Source: Limnoperna fortunei
Taxonomy: Eukaryota > Mollusca > Bivalvia > Mytilida > Modiolidae
Direction of reading: 5' to 3'
DNA length: 64,000 nt
Assembly: GCA_944474755.1 (NCBI GenBank)
Contig: OX104123.1
Location: 21,781,083-21,845,082, forward strand
In this document: in pieces, positions 1 to 7,900 of the stretch
Layout of the letters: every line of letters begins with the position of its first letter
How positions within the stretch are numbered: the stretch's first letter is position 1
Translations under genes and position numbers: made by a program
Notes under the pieces: model-generated
The model's input: the letters and a program-made list of their open reading frames with translations, nothing else
Told to the model about the DNA's origin: nothing
Databases searched by the model: none

Positions 1-3000
1 CAGCCCGGCACTCCGTATTCTTCTCAACGTACTTCTTCAACCAGGGGCTTTGCGTGAACTGGATGGCTCGATGGATTTTCTTCAGCTTCATCCCCCTGGC
101 GAGGTACTTCTTCAGATTCACATAGTGAACCACGTATTTCTCCCGGTCGTGGAGGTTGGCCACCAGTTTTCTTACTCCATTGATCTCCACGGACTCCGGC
201 GCCAGAGGGTAATCGTTATGATGGTCGTGGAGCCCCCTGGGGTACTCGAGGTCCACTTCCAGGATGTAGCCCTTTGCATCCTCCTCTCCGATCGTACTAA
301 GGTCTGGAACCTCCGAGGGATCCGTCCACTTGAAGTCTCCCGTGGGTAGAGTTCGCATCATCGCCCATCCGTAGAGGTTGTTCGCGTCCAGGTACATGAG
401 GTAGTTGGTCGGTTTACTTGGGTCGTGCCCCGTCACGTAGGGATTGTTCGCTCGGGCATATCTCTTTGACGCCATAGTGAGACCTCCTCGGATGCCCTTT
501 TCGATCATGAGTAGCATATCAGGATCGGAGATCAGATCTAGTTGGATGTCGCTGACCTTGAGTGCTGCATCATAGGCAAGCCCTGGTGCGGTGTAGTAGT
601 GCGCCGGGTCGAGTCCATAATGCTTCAGGCAGATGTTGCGGAAGTTCTCGAAAACATCAGCGAGCAAGATCACGTCCGTCTTCAAGTATAGGTCGTGATA
701 CTCCCGCATGGTCGAGATTCCCCAATCCCTCCAGACCTTCTGAGCATGGGCATAATCAGCGTCACTGATGTCTTCCTTCGTGAGCGCGCTATAGAAGTCC
801 TTCTTCGCCGGTAGTTGGGGGTCCTGGAGTCTCTCAAACTTATCCATGTAATCGTATGGATATACCCCCTTACGTAGCAGTAGATCCAGATTGCCTTCCT
901 TCTGCCCTTTCGCCGTGAGTGGTATGTCATATCCTTCATCCATCTCTTTGACTGTGAAGGTAATGTCCGCTCCAACGACCTGCTTCACCTTCTCGCTGCA
1001 GCCTTGGAGGATTTCAGTCAGTCTGGTGTGCGTCATCTCGTTCTTGTGAATCATCAATCCATCAAAAACGAGCGCTCCCACTTCGATTCCTTGTTCAGTC
1101 AGGTAATCGAAGGCTGCCATCAAGGCCTTGTTTTCCAGGGAGCACATGACGTAATTCACGGTGGTTCCCTTGATGTTGTAGTCTGTGAGTCGCCTTGCCT
1201 TGGATTCGCGGGCACGCTCATGTAGGTCCGGGTTCAGCTTGGTCACCTCCTCCATGATAGTTCTCATTCCCTCATAGTACTCCTTGAACCAAGCGGGTGC
1301 ATCCTCCTCCAGTCTGATCGCCTTCCCGTTAATGATGGCTAGGAGGGTAATCTTGGCTTCGTCCCGCGTGATCCCTTGGTATGCCATCAGATCTGCGGTC
1401 AGTTTCTCCCGGTTGGCAATGTAAGCATCGAGCCCGGTGCACTCAATGCCGTTTTCATGGCAGTACCAGGAGAGTAGGGTTGGGTGCGCGTTCTTCATGT
1501 CGATATCGATCATGTGGTCTGCGCAGAGGGTATGGCGGATGCGGCGAGTCATATTCTGCAGACCCATCTTCTCGCTGGTCCAGTATCTTCCGAAACCGTT
1601 CAGCTGGTGGTATCGCATGGGGCGTTCACCCAGAGCGTTGGTGCGATCCAGGTAATCTTGCAGTAACGTCAGTTGGGCATCCTTTTCGAGCTTCCGCCCC
1701 TTGATGTATCGACTCCCAAGTTCATACTCTTCCGGATGCGTCACGATGTACTCCAGTTTCTGTCGGTCGATGACCTCGCGTAGGGTAATGTTTCGACCAT
1801 TCTCCGACGTGAACTCGCCCACCTTGAAGAGCTCGGGGTTCATTGGCACTGCACCAAATTCTCGCCGCATGTCGGTGAATGCCTCGACCGGCGTTGCCTC
1901 GACTAGGCTCTGGAGACTGGCATTCATGAATTTGAAGCTGTCAATGAAGCGCAAGTATAGGTATTGCGTCTTCGTCTTTCCTTTCTTATCCTTGTACTCT
2001 CCAATCGGTACGCTCTTCGTGAAGGAGATGTAGCGCTCTTCCGTGTTGGGGATGCAGTCGATCTTACCTTCGGTTCTGCCCAGGTTCTTGATGAAGAGGT
2101 GACTGTCATACCCCGCCAAGTTATGGAAAATCACGGGGACGAATTTGGATGCCTTGAAGTTCAGATTGCAGTCGCTATGGGCTGCCCCTCTGAACTTACC
2201 TGTGAAGTGGCAGTGGTCCTTCACTTTGTCCTCGCCGAGCTCTTGGTGGCAGATGGTGCAGTGGGTGGTTTCCTCGAATGCTTTCTTGTCCTCCTCTGTC
2301 ATCACCATGGGCTTCTTGAAGTCGTTCTGTTGGTAAATGTCACGGACGTCTTTCGTCAACCGATCCACAAAAAACTGGGCCACGTCTTCTCCTTCCTGCT
2401 GCATGGTGTAAATCACCGGTTTCTTTGCGTATACGGTCTCGTCGAAGCACTTGATGTAGTAGCAGAACCCCGATGGTATGTGCTTCTGGAGGATTTTGGT
2501 AGCTCCACCTACCGCGGGTTCCTCTTCCATCTTCACTTTGGTTGTGAAGCACTCGAAATCGGCGTAGACCACGAATGGTACTTTCATCGACCGGGCATGG
2601 TTCTTGAAACTGACCTTACTTCCTTCGTCCGGCATCTCAACTTTTACTGCCTGCTTCTGGCTGCAGTATTCCATGTGACGGTCCAGGAGATCTTGCCGGG
2701 TGAAATGGTTTAGGCACCGGCGGCAGAAGTAAGCTTCCCCATCATGCTTGGTCACCTGCGCCGTCAAGAGTCGTGAGAGGTTCTTTACCCAACTGTAGTG
2801 TTTTGTCTCTTCATCCCCCAATAGCATGAGGTCCACATGCTTCGCTCCGGTGTGATCACTATTGGATATCCTCAGCGGGTAGACGCCTTCATTCTTCTTA
2901 TTCTCGAACCCAAAGACGTTCACCTTGATCCCTTCGTTAAGTCTCTCGAACTTATCAATCGCCCGGAGTGAGACTGGGAATTCTATCGTATCGAACCTTA

Positions 3001-4024
3001 GTTCATCCTTCCACCTTGCATACTGGCCCACGCGGTTAGCATGCTTCTGATCCACCTCGTCGTGGTGAAGCGCCGAGAGGATTGCCCATCGAAAGCACTC
3101 CTGATCGTCATTCTGCACATTCACGATTGCCTTTTTGCCCGCAAGCTTCTTGGGCAGGGGTATGTAAGAGCTGCCGGCCAGTGGCTTGAATTCGTTCAGT
3201 TGAATTTCCATATTCTCAATGCGCCCAAAGGTCCACCCACTTCCATTTTCCTGGAAATTCGCCATGCTCTCCTTGATCTTGTCCATCATCTGTTCTATCG
3301 CCTGATCCAAATCTACCGACTCAGTGATGGTGAATACGGCGGATCGGAAATATGTATCAGCATTCTCGTTCTCACCTGGATTCGTGGGGTTGATCTTCAC
3401 CATCTCCACCTTGAGGACTAGTTCCACTTTCAACCCCTTCTTCTCTGCTAGACCTGCTGCAATCGTATTTCGAATGGGTTCCCAGCTCACTTGAATAAAC
3501 GTCTCGACGTCGTGCTTCTTCAGAGGTTTGATGATCACTGTGCCGAACACTCCCCCCAACGCCTCTCGCTTATCCTGCACATCGATCTCATGCCCGGCAT
3601 CTTCAAGGCTCTGTTTCACCCGCTCTACTAATTCCTCCTTTCTCAGTTTCGAGTATTTGGTAACCCCCCTTCGCCTAGCCATAGCCATGAGCTGCTTCTT
3701 GTTGAGCACCTCTTGACGAATGAACCGTCGACCTGTGGACGATTCAATGAGTCTCACCAAGGCAGTCTTATTCTTCCTACTGTACCCCCTCAACCCCTCC
3801 TCTTTAGCAATTTCACGAAGCTTCCGGACGGTTTCAACTACCCGGAACTTACCCCCAATCGGCTGATCATCTTCGTCTTGCTGTGGGGTGTTATGGGTAT
3901 GTCTCCAGCAAAGACCATTTCTACCCGGTTTGCTTCTGCAGAACTGACCTTTCTTCCTTTTCAAGGGTGCTCCGCAGGTTCGTTGGACTCCCCCCACTGA
4001 CATCTCAATAGTTTCAGTGTTCAT
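1..4024 (-). CDS. Protein-primed family B DNA polymerase with an inserted family-A-like (TV-Pol-like) domain, partial
   Basis: Replicative polymerase of the element, 1341 codons without a stop; the C-terminus lies off the left edge. The start at 4024 is chosen because a TAA stop directly precedes it in frame; Met8 is an alternative. Visible order: Cys/His cluster (C17, C29, C39, H42); two SAP-like helical repeats (about 60-95 and 107-140); C2HC zinc finger (C434, C437, H450, C454); Exo I D489-x-E491; endonuclease-VII-like Cys/His segment (C589, C592, H604, H606, C619); Exo II FHNLAGYD (N635, D640); FIDSFKFM near 695; a foreign insert of about 320 residues (724-1042); KGVYPYDYMD; Exo III YLKTD (Y1113, D1117); GIRGG (1177-1181); palm motif A LDANNLYG (D1213). 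Motif B and the DTDS motif C lie beyond the window. The insert carries DIDMKNAHP (840-848) and FDG (987-989), signatures of TV-Pol polymerases. PolB and Polinton-type assignment are near certain from the motifs; the identity of the insert is an inference. Confidence 0.93.
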   Translation of the reverse strand, partial: MNTETIEMSVGGVQRTCGAPLKRKKGQFCRSKPGRNGLCWRHTHNTPQQDEDDQPIGGKFRVVETVRKLREIAKEEGLRGYSRKNKTALVRLIESSTGRRFIRQEVLNKKQLMAMARRRGVTKYSKLRKEELVERVKQSLEDAGHEIDVQDKREALGGVFGTVIIKPLKKHDVETFIQVSWEPIRNTIAAGLAEKKGLKVELVLKVEMVKINPTNPGENENADTYFRSAVFTITESVDLDQAIEQMMDKIKESMANFQENGSGWTFGRIENMEIQLNEFKPLAGSSYIPLPKKLAGKKAIVNVQNDDQECFRWAILSALHHDEVDQKHANRVGQYARWKDELRFDTIEFPVSLRAIDKFERLNEGIKVNVFGFENKKNEGVYPLRISNSDHTGAKHVDLMLLGDEETKHYSWVKNLSRLLTAQVTKHDGEAYFCRRCLNHFTRQDLLDRHMEYCSQKQAVKVEMPDEGSKVSFKNHARSMKVPFVVYADFECFTTKVKMEEEPAVGGATKILQKHIPSGFCYYIKCFDETVYAKKPVIYTMQQEGEDVAQFFVDRLTKDVRDIYQQNDFKKPMVMTEEDKKAFEETTHCTICHQELGEDKVKDHCHFTGKFRGAAHSDCNLNFKASKFVPVIFHNLAGYDSHLFIKNLGRTEGKIDCIPNTEERYISFTKSVPIGEYKDKKGKTKTQYLYLRFIDSFKFMNASLQSLVEATPVEAFTDMRREFGAVPMNPELFKVGEFTSENGRNITLREVIDRQKLEYIVTHPEEYELGSRYIKGRKLEKDAQLTLLQDYLDRTNALGERPMRYHQLNGFGRYWTSEKMGLQNMTRRIRHTLCADHMIDIDMKNAHPTLLSWYCHENGIECTGLDAYIANREKLTADLMAYQGITRDEAKITLLAIINGKAIRLEEDAPAWFKEYYEGMRTIMEEVTKLNPDLHERARESKARRLTDYNIKGTTVNYVMCSLENKALMAAFDYLTEQGIEVGALVFDGLMIHKNEMTHTRLTEILQGCSEKVKQVVGADITFTVKEMDEGYDIPLTAKGQKEGNLDLLLRKGVYPYDYMDKFERLQDPQLPAKKDFYSALTKEDISDADYAHAQKVWRDWGISTMREYHDLYLKTDVILLADVFENFRNICLKHYGLDPAHYYTAPGLAYDAALKVSDIQLDLISDPDMLLMIEKGIRGGLTMASKRYARANNPYVTGHDPSKPTNYLMYLDANNLYGWAMMRTLPTGDFKWTDPSEVPDLSTIGEEDAKGYILEVDLEYPRGLHDHHNDYPLAPESVEINGVRKLVANLHDREKYVVHYVNLKKYLARGMKLKKIHRAIQFTQSPWLKKYVEKNTECRA

Positions 4025-4033
4025 TTATATATA

Positions 4034-4057
4034 TACCCTATCTTTCAATGTTTCTAA
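4034..4057 (-). promoter_or_regulatory. Promoter-like motif upstream of the PolB gene
   Basis: Read on the minus strand: TTAGAAA, 8 bases, GATAGGGTA, then a TATATATAA run that leads straight into the PolB ATG. The same two blocks with the same 8-base gap precede the 145-codon gene at 4696-4719. The rest of the two upstream regions differs, so the shared blocks are probably a cis signal for the element's own transcription programme. Confidence 0.6.
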
Positions 4058-4198
4058 ACTAAATTTTTCAATTTTAGGAGGCAGTCGATCCCTCGTATAC
4101 CTTCTCTATCAATCCCTTCACATGAGAGTTCGTCTGCACCACCCAATTTTCCTTTCCGAATCCTCACTGATTGCCACCCCCGCCTTGGATACCTTTTT

Positions 4199-4231
4199 TT
4201 TTTCCGATGAGGAAATCCCCCATCGGAAAAA
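4199..4231 (-). terminator. Stem-loop after the 145-codon gene, possible 3'-end signal
   Basis: Perfect 11-bp arms (TTTTTCCGATG and CATCGGAAAAA) around an 11-base loop. In the direction of transcription the hairpin begins 18 bases after the stop codon of the 4250-4687 gene. Hairpins just after stop codons mark mRNA 3' ends in mimiviruses and their virophages; applying that here is inference. The remaining 4058-4249 spacer shows no convincing gene. Confidence 0.45.
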
Positions 4232-4249
4232 GTTTCTACCAACCTGTTG

Positions 4250-4687
4250 TTACCAGATTTCAACGTCGAAGTACTCATATCCAGTCTTCTTCGACCTCTT
4301 CTTGCCTTTGTTATTAATCTTGAGAGTATTCCAATTTTCCTTTCGTATTCCCTTCAACACTCCTATCACCCTCGCGCACGCCCAGACCTTGAATGTCTCG
4401 CCCTCACTCTCCCATGTCAAGATCACGCCTGGTCCATAGGCTCCTTTTACCTCCCAGCCATCTACAACGTTGAATGTCTCCTCCGGTAGTTCTCTCCACT
4501 TCAGGACTGGTGATCCACGCTTGACCTCGGTTCTCTTCCTTCCCTCTCCATCGCTTTCCTGAATTTCAGGTTCCTTTGCAGTTTCAATCTGCAATGTCTG
4601 GAAGCTCTTCTCAATCTCTTCAATACCTTTACATCGGGGCTGTAGGAGTCTGACGTGTCTGACCACGTTGACTGTTTCAGGATTCAT
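4250..4687 (-). CDS. Small Polinton-element gene, 145 aa; possible OB-fold ssDNA-binding-like protein
   Basis: Intronless ORF upstream of PolB on the same strand, with similar GC-rich codon use. It starts at an ATG 8 bases after the promoter-like motif and ends at TAA 4250-4252. The N-terminal 65 residues are charged and low in hydrophobic content. The C-terminal half alternates beta-like hydrophobic stretches (ELPEETFNVVDGWEVKGAYG, GVILTW, FKVWACARVIGVL), followed by a lysine-rich loop and a short terminal strand. That pattern resembles small OB-fold single-strand-binding proteins, which would suit a replication-linked gene next to PolB, but no diagnostic motif proves it. No signal peptide or membrane segment is seen. 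That it is a real gene is well supported by the shared promoter motif and the following hairpin; its function is not established. Confidence 0.7.
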   Translation of the reverse strand: MNPETVNVVRHVRLLQPRCKGIEEIEKSFQTLQIETAKEPEIQESDGEGRKRTEVKRGSPVLKWRELPEETFNVVDGWEVKGAYGPGVILTWESEGETFKVWACARVIGVLKGIRKENWNTLKINNKGKKRSKKTGYEYFDVEIW

Positions 4688-4695
4688 ATTGTATC

Positions 4696-4719
4696 TACCC
4701 TATCGTTCCTTCTTTCTAA
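4696..4719 (-). promoter_or_regulatory. Promoter-like motif upstream of the 145-codon gene
   Basis: Minus strand: TTAGAAA, 8 bases, GATAGGGTA, then GATACAAT and the ATG at 4687. Same blocks and spacing as the motif in front of PolB. The remaining 130 bases to the element end at 4849 show no gene and presumably hold the terminal repeat. Confidence 0.6.
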
Positions 4720-4849
4720 GGTGTTATTTCAATTTCTGATTCCTGTGTCCGGTTTTGTATGAGGGTTTGATCCGTTTGCACAAAACCTTGATTTTTCCGG
4801 ATTTCAAGCAGACTTTTTCCTTGTGGGGCAGAACTGTCATTTCCATACT

Positions 4850-4855
4850 ACTTAT
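4850..4855. other. Candidate target site duplication (ACTTAT) at the Polinton boundary
   Basis: First six host bases after the element terminus. Copy 2 of the host gene has a similar uninterrupted site (AATTAT) at the aligned position. Polintons duplicate 6 bp; the partner copy would lie at the other end of the element, outside the window. Confidence 0.4.
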
Positions 4856-4945
4856 CTTTAAAATTGTTTTTCTTAGTGTAATTCTCTAGTTTTTATAATA
4901 TCTGTCAACAGGAAACCCGATTGCGATCGTTTGTGTGCAAAAAAG

Positions 4946-7900
4946 ATGTGCAACTATCTTCAACTGGTGTCAGTTTTGACGATTTTTTCAGGTATATCCC
5001 TTAACTTCTAATTACAACGTTCCCAAGTGGTCATTTAAGAGCTTAGGATATTAAATCTATCAAACACAGCCAACTTTTACATCAAAAGTTTGATTTTTCT
5101 TTCGTTTTGGGAACAAACGGACTTGCTATGTTTGTCTGATACAAAATACTTTTTTAGTTTGTTTTAGCAATTAACATTACCTACAGTGTCGTTACACTTA
5201 ATTCTACAGATTAATTAGTTGCTTGCTTAACTTCCATTGAGCTGTATTTTCGCAATAATAATCCAATTCAAAAGTGTCCAGAACAAGAAAGGGGTCCTTG
5301 TTGCGCAAGGAGTGTTGACTGTAAAAACAAATTGCCCACTAATGTGTGCAAATATACCTACCGTATTACAATAATGAGATTGCGTTTCCTTTCCGCCTCC
5401 GTCAAAAAGACGTCAATACATAAGTTTATTTTTATTAAACCTAATATTGCTTAAGCATTTTATAATAACACGTGACCACTTTATTTTATATCGATTTATG
5501 TAGTGTGTAGCGGTTACCACTGTCCACCTCCGACATTCTTGTTTATAAACGGTAGAATGTTAGACTTCAGCTGCCCGCCGGGGTATAACGTCCTCAGAAA
5601 CGGTACATCAGGATGGTGTGTACCCGGTAAGTTCTAGTTATTCTTTCGCGAGATTTGTGTTGTTCAATACTACATTTTTAAAGATTATTTAGGCTATAAC
5701 ATTAGTTTTATGTAATTAGTTCAGCTTTGTTTTGTGTATTAAACTTAACGAAGACGCTTATTATATAATAAGTGAACCACAAAAATCGAAAAATTACATG
5801 ATACTTTTATGTCAGTAGTAAAAACTATTGGCTAGTAGCAAAGCCATGTGTATCTGTTTGGGTTACGTTGTAGTATCCAATACCGCCATACAAAACGACA
5901 ATAGGTGGTAATAAATAGAGCGTTTTATAAAATAATGTCGTGAATGAATGTAACGGTAAAACTAAATACCAAACGCCAAGGAAACAGTCAAAAGAGATAA
6001 ATCAAAGTCCAAGAAACTGGCAAATGTTAGAACCAACAACCAAACATAAAGCAATGGTCCTGACGTTGTGCAGGCATTTCAAACAAAATGGAAATGTTTG
6101 AGAATTTACTTCAGTTCGAAAGGTAAAACGAGAAATATTTCAGCTATGTCCCATACATAAACAAATTAGCAACAATAAATCAACAGTCAAAGAGGAACGG
6201 ACAAATGTGAACGAAACTTAGACTACATTTATATTGAAAACAAATTGAAATAGATTGATTGAATGTCTGCTTTACGTCCAGCGAGCAGTATTTCAGCTAT
6301 ATTCAGGACGGGAACAAGTTAAAAAATAATAAATCAACGGAAAATGGGGGTTGGGTTGGATAGATAACAGGGAATAAATTTAGACTGCCACTGGAAAAGT
6401 ATGGAGTTTTGGGTAGGGGCGGAAATTTTAGCTATTTGTAGCGGCTACAATGAGCCTACTCTTTTTCGAATCTACAAAAGGGGTCTTTATCGTGCAAGGA
6501 GCGTGGCACACTCCAAACACGTTACCCAATACGCTCCGCGGTCAGGCTTTCCGTATTATGACCTGGCAACCCCCAACGAGAGGGTCTCCATTATCCACCG
6601 GCCGGGGACGCGCTGGGCTGCTCTGTGGGTCGAGCACTGGGAACGCTCCCAGTATGGTCCCAGAAATTGCAATAGAAGAAATGTTGACATGAACTTAATC
6701 ATCATACATATATTATTATGACTAACTATGTTGAATAATATTTCCTCAGAACTCAGAACGCATGCGACATTGATATTATAATTATTTAACAAATATGAAA
6801 GAACAGCAAAGTAACATAAATAGTTGTGAAATTTACTCCGTTAATTTGAATTTCAGCATTGTTCAGCTTAGTTATGGAGGCGTTTTATTATTTGATATAA
6901 GGGGCTGTTAAGGTAAAACACGACCTTCTCAATGTTTGTAGATTTAAGTCCGAGTCGACTAGAGCATTGACACAGTAACAGGCAATCTAATCGCTGACAC
7001 GCTGATCAAAAGTAGATAACTAACTACTCGGCCGCCAAAGCCGATAGTAATTTAAGAAGAATCAAATTTGCAAGAAAAAATGATCTCAGTATTCAGGAGA
7101 AAACCTATCGTTACACAACTGGCGTAATCACTCCGTACTGAATTGTGTGGTTTGAAAAAGAGCTACGGATTAGTTATTTTGTGTTGTTTTTTATTACTTT
7201 TACATTTGATCGAAATAATGCAATGCTTGACATGCTTCAAATTATTGATTGATATTGAATTTTCGCTTAACTTCCAGCGGGCAATATTACAGTACTTGAG
7301 ATTGAAGACGCAACACTTTTATCAATCAGTCAGCGATCCGTCAGCGTTCCAAAATCCGTCACCAATCAGTTATCAATCAGTCAGATCAGTCAAATCGTTC
7401 CCAATCCGTCAGATCGTTCCCAATTCGTCCATCCGTCAATTGACGGATTTGGAAAGATTTGACTGATCTGACGGATTGATTTGGACTGATCGCTCCAATC
7501 CGTCCATTTAACTTCCGGTTAGTAAAATTAATATTTCGAAATGTGAAAATTCGTTTCACTCGCAAATATTAGAAGTATAAAAATGTCAACTGTTATGTCC
7601 TCATTGATGGATCGTTTTATCTAATATTAAGGCTAAAACTGGTCTAAAGTTATTAATTAAAAAAAATGGAAATTCCCCCAATCTATTACCAATGCATCTG
7701 TGACGAAATATAAACATTACATAGTGTAACAAAATAATTAAAACAAAGTAAATTTAAAAACGCACACACACAATGACTTTAAAAAAGCATCTAGCGTTTC
7801 AAGGCGCACGTCCGTATTTTGAAAGCGGAAAACGTCTAAAACTGGTCTAAAGATATTAATTAAAAAAAATGGAAAATTCCCCCAATCTATTACCAATGCA

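Larger units (their letters stand above)
1..4849 (-). mobile_element. Polinton/Maverick-like (adintovirus-like) element, terminal part
   Basis: Seen: a compact, GC-richer block with two intronless minus-strand genes, unlike the AT-rich intron-bearing DNA to its right. It ends at 4849, where the minus strand begins AGTATGG. From 4850 on, the sequence aligns with the 5' UTR intron of gene copy 2 (about 37970 onward), so 4849/4850 is a precise insertion boundary. Known: Polintons have AG...CT termini, 6-bp target site duplications, and often carry the protein-primed PolB near one end. Inferred: this is the PolB end of such an element. Integrase, ATPase, protease and capsid genes would lie left of the window, so an autonomous element cannot be confirmed here. 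Confidence 0.85.

Noticed and set aside
1964..2713. Plus-strand open frame of 249 codons and other plus-strand frames over 1-4000
   Set aside because: They are shadows of the minus-strand polymerase gene, which has continuous family motifs; the plus frames have none.
4054..4278. Minus-strand frame of 74 codons between the two element genes
   Set aside because: It overlaps the end of the 145-codon gene and the hairpin, lacks the promoter motif and shows no recognisable fold.
7321..7510. CRISPR-like or satellite array of ATCCGTCA motifs
   Set aside because: Motifs are short, irregularly spaced and in both orientations, and sit at the ends of a transposon; there are no uniform spacers.
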